Assembly (NCBI RefSeq): GCF_024323335.1
Contig: NC_066581.1
Span: 343,916,399 to 343,980,398 of the forward strand
Source of the DNA: Lathyrus oleraceus
Taxonomy: Eukaryota > Streptophyta > Magnoliopsida > Fabales > Fabaceae
DNA length: 64,000 nucleotides
Direction: 5' to 3'
Positions 61,535 to 64,000 of this stretch are shown here, one piece after another. The position numbers and the translations under genes were made by a program. The stretch's first letter is position 1. Each line of letters opens with the position of its first letter. The notes beneath the pieces are model-generated. The model was not told the DNA's origin and ran no database searches. It saw only the letters and a list, made by a program, of their open reading frames with translations.

Positions 61535-64000
61535 TGTAAGACCCCAATTTTGGCCCTAAGATCCCTCATGACATCATAACATTGCATTTGCAAGCCTCAA
61601 GGATCATAAGCATCTTGGTTCCCTTTGCCTTTGGGTGGGACCTCTTATGAGTAGTTTGAGATCACCAAGCATGCTTGAATTATGTATCATTGCTTTTCTC
61701 ATTTTGTTTACTAACCAAAAGCACAAAAATATGTCCCTAACATATTTTGTTTGTAGCTTGAGCAATCACAAGGTCAAAAAGCTTCTAGGTGATCCTTTGT
61801 GTAATGATATGGCCAAGAGAAGATGAAGGCAAGAATGGAAATGGTTCCCAAATCTCTCATCCATCAAATATGCCTCCCTAGTATCTCAATTCATCATTTT
61901 TATCAAAGCAAGTCAAAGGATTTGAGGTTTGTCTCTCAAAGAAAACCTAATTCATATGTGTACCAAGTGTGCCTTGCCAATGAAGCAACCTCGGCCCATG
62001 GTCAAAAACAATCAAGGGTAGTTCTCTAATTCATCATTTCATACATATTTGAACTTATTTGAGTGTCCTCAATCATCAATTCATCAAGATATGGGTTGTG
62101 GACTTGAGAAGTTGATCAGTTAATTCATCTGACTATCTTGAAATGTGTTGAGACCTAACTTTCTATGTGTTGGTAAAATAGAGATGATCCCAAAAGCAAA
62201 CATTTTCTTAAGGACAATATGAACAACTTTCATGTTCATAAAAAATTGATTTGAAGCTTGGAAGGTCATCTCCCATTCCAAAACATTATAGGTCATTTTG
62301 ACTGAAACCCTAATTTTGGGTCAACTTCCCAAGGACATAACTCATGCATTGTTTATGATTTTGAGTCGGGATCAAATGAATTGGAAAGCCTATTATGTCT
62401 ACTTCAAATGTTATGTTTAACAAAATTTCAAAGTCTCAAAGGAAATACATGTGATAATGCAAAACATTATAGGTCACTTTGGACCAAATGCATTGAAAGG
62501 CAAAAAAGTCCAACTTAAAGTGCCCATAACTTCTTCTTAAAAAATTCAAATGATGCACAATTTAATTCCATCTTGATTATCTTGAAAATATCTACAACTT
62601 TGATGTTGTAGGTTTTTTCATTTGAGGCTTGAATCATCAAAACAGAAGGGCTTGAAGTTGGTTCAATTTGACAAAATTCTCAAAGGCATGTTTTACACTA
62701 TGAACTTCATGGCCTGTTTTCATAAATTTCCACACTTCAAATGAGTTTTTGCTCAATATAACATTTGTTCCTTATGTCAAGGCCTTTCCAACCATTACCC
62801 ACATGCTTGTGTTTGGATTTTCTAAAAGGGACTTTCGAAGACTTGAAGTTTTATGACCAATTATGCATAACATGGTGAAACTTCATATGCAAGCAATTGG
62901 AGTGCAAACCACACGTCCAAACCTTCTCCAAATCATTTCAGCATCCATTTGCATTGGCTTTTGGGCCCTCCATGCGCCTGTACAGGCCCATGCATGAAGG
63001 CCTTCAATTTTCATGCACATGAAATTCACCTTGCTTGCATCAGGTTTTGCTATAAATAGAGGTGCATACCTCCATCATAAACCAACCTGAAGGCGCCTGA
63101 TATGCTGCATAATTGAATCCCTAACCATACCTAAAGGAACTAGTTTACATTTTCTTCAAAATTCAGATCTAAAATTCAATTGCATTTGGTTGAATTTTCA
63201 ATTGCATTTTGGTGTATGGATCGTGAGTTTTGGTTGAGTTTGGAGGACCTGCAACTCTGGCCGGAGCTTGTATGCTCGCCGGAGAAGACGGTGGCGCTGG
63301 CCATTGTCCACCATGCCAGATTGAATCTGGACCATTGGATGCATCTCCCACGTTTTAATCTCAGCCATGTGTTTGGATTACTTGCTTTAATGCCAGGTGT
63401 GACGCGTTTGACTTGGACTCACCATGAGCGTGCATCTCACATCCGTCTGATCAGCCACGTCAATTAATGAGGCTTGATCAGATGCCTGTGGTTTTTCTGA
63501 TTTTTTTAAATTCCATTTTATTTTCTTTTATCCAATTTATTTTCAAAAATTCATAACTTCTTCATTTTAATTCCAAAAAATATGGGACCAATTGCATTAT
63601 TTCTCTTTTTAATTCTAGTTTCTAAAAATGATTTTTAATATTTTTTATTTCATCATTTGATATTTTTTGTGAATTTTCTCTTTTCTGGCTATTTTTAATT
63701 CATTTTAAATAGTTTTTGATATTCAAAAAATACAAAAATATTTTCTCAACCTATTTGAATGATGATGGATCTATGAAAAATATTCTCATCAATTTTTGAA
63801 TTGATTTGAGATTTATTTGAGATTTTAGTTCAATTAGGTTATTTTTATTCATTTTTAATTGATTAAAAATAGTTTCTGACTTTTAAAAATGCTGAAATTT
63901 TTTGTCAAACTTTGTTTGACCTTGTTGAACTTAGGATAAATCACTTGGACTTTTCAAAGTTGATTTGAAGTGATTTTGAAGTTTGACCTTTCTTTAATAT
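61535..64000 (+). repeat. 3' LTR of element B (partial)
   Basis: It starts TGTAAGACCCC at 61535 and aligns with the 5' LTR from 40877. Two indels stand out: about 320 bp (5' LTR 42539-42861, including palindrome P1) are missing here near 63200, and about 80 bp present here near 63440-63510 are missing from the 5' LTR near 43096. The TATA box is at 63051-63059, and inverted repeat P2 is kept at 63287-63308 with two C-to-T changes. The LTR continues beyond the window. Confidence 0.9.
63051..63059 (+). promoter_or_regulatory. TATA box of element B 3' LTR
   Basis: TATAAATAG lies in the same context as 42390-42398. From a 3' LTR it could drive transcription into the DNA right of the window. Confidence 0.7.

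Larger units (their letters stand above)
40877..64000 (+). mobile_element. Ogre-like LTR retrotransposon, element B (3' end outside window)
   Basis: This plus-strand element is a close relative of element A with the same gene order: LTR, PBS, ORF1, gag, protease, intron, reverse transcriptase, two RNase H domains, integrase, stem-loop repeats, 3' UTR, polypurine tract and LTR. It is defective, with at least ten in-frame stops and several indels. The LTRs differ by roughly four percent over the first 240 bp by eye and by larger indels, so the insertion is not very recent, or the LTRs have recombined. Confidence 0.93.

Overview
The window looks like repetitive nuclear DNA of a flowering plant, most likely a legume of the pea/vetch tribe. 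This is inferred from two very large Ogre-like LTR retrotransposons (Ty3/gypsy superfamily, Tat lineage), a group especially abundant in Fabeae. I recognise no host gene, tRNA, rRNA or CRISPR array; all credible coding sequence belongs to the two retrotransposons, and both copies are broken.

Layout. (1) 1-24284: element A on the minus strand. In window order it shows a partial 3' LTR (1-4134, cut by the window edge), a polypurine tract, a 3' UTR (4135-6889), integrase, archaeal-type RNase H, gypsy-type RNase H, reverse transcriptase, a 262-bp intron, protease, gag, an upstream ORF1, a leader, a primer binding site (16545-16562), and a composite 5' LTR (16569-24284) made of two different LTR types joined end to end. 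(2) 24285-40876: a 16.6-kb satellite array of about 45 units in short (~290 bp) and long (~520 bp) forms. It carries poly-C tracts, palindromic CATACGCGTATG boxes, higher-order duplications and a micro-inversion. (3) 40877-64000: element B on the plus strand. It has an 8.2-kb 5' LTR containing four tandem copies of a ~1.1-kb segment, then the same gene order as A, and a partial 3' LTR running off the window.

The two elements are head to head, and the outer (TG) ends of their 5' LTRs abut the satellite at nearly the same phase of its repeat unit. Each element would be transcribed from a TATA box inside its LTR. A full-length RNA would carry ORF1, gag and protease-polymerase. Removal of the intron joins the protease frame to the reverse transcriptase frame exactly. 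An in-frame TAA at the gag/protease boundary is shared by both copies and looks like a family feature. The other lesions are copy-specific: A has lost an integrase catalytic segment and the protease DTG glycine, while B has YVND instead of YVDD in reverse transcriptase. Most of the private stops fit C-to-T decay of methylated cytosine.

The strongest structural signals beyond ordinary annotation are: a pair of palindromes at fixed positions in the transcribed LTR leader with compensatory changes between A and B; three consecutive covarying stem-loops directly after the pol stop codon in both elements; a PBS-like motif inside the LTR end that coincides with several LTR rearrangements; and the satellite/LTR phase coincidence. 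All comparisons were made by eye without alignment software, so boundaries are approximate unless an exact motif is given.
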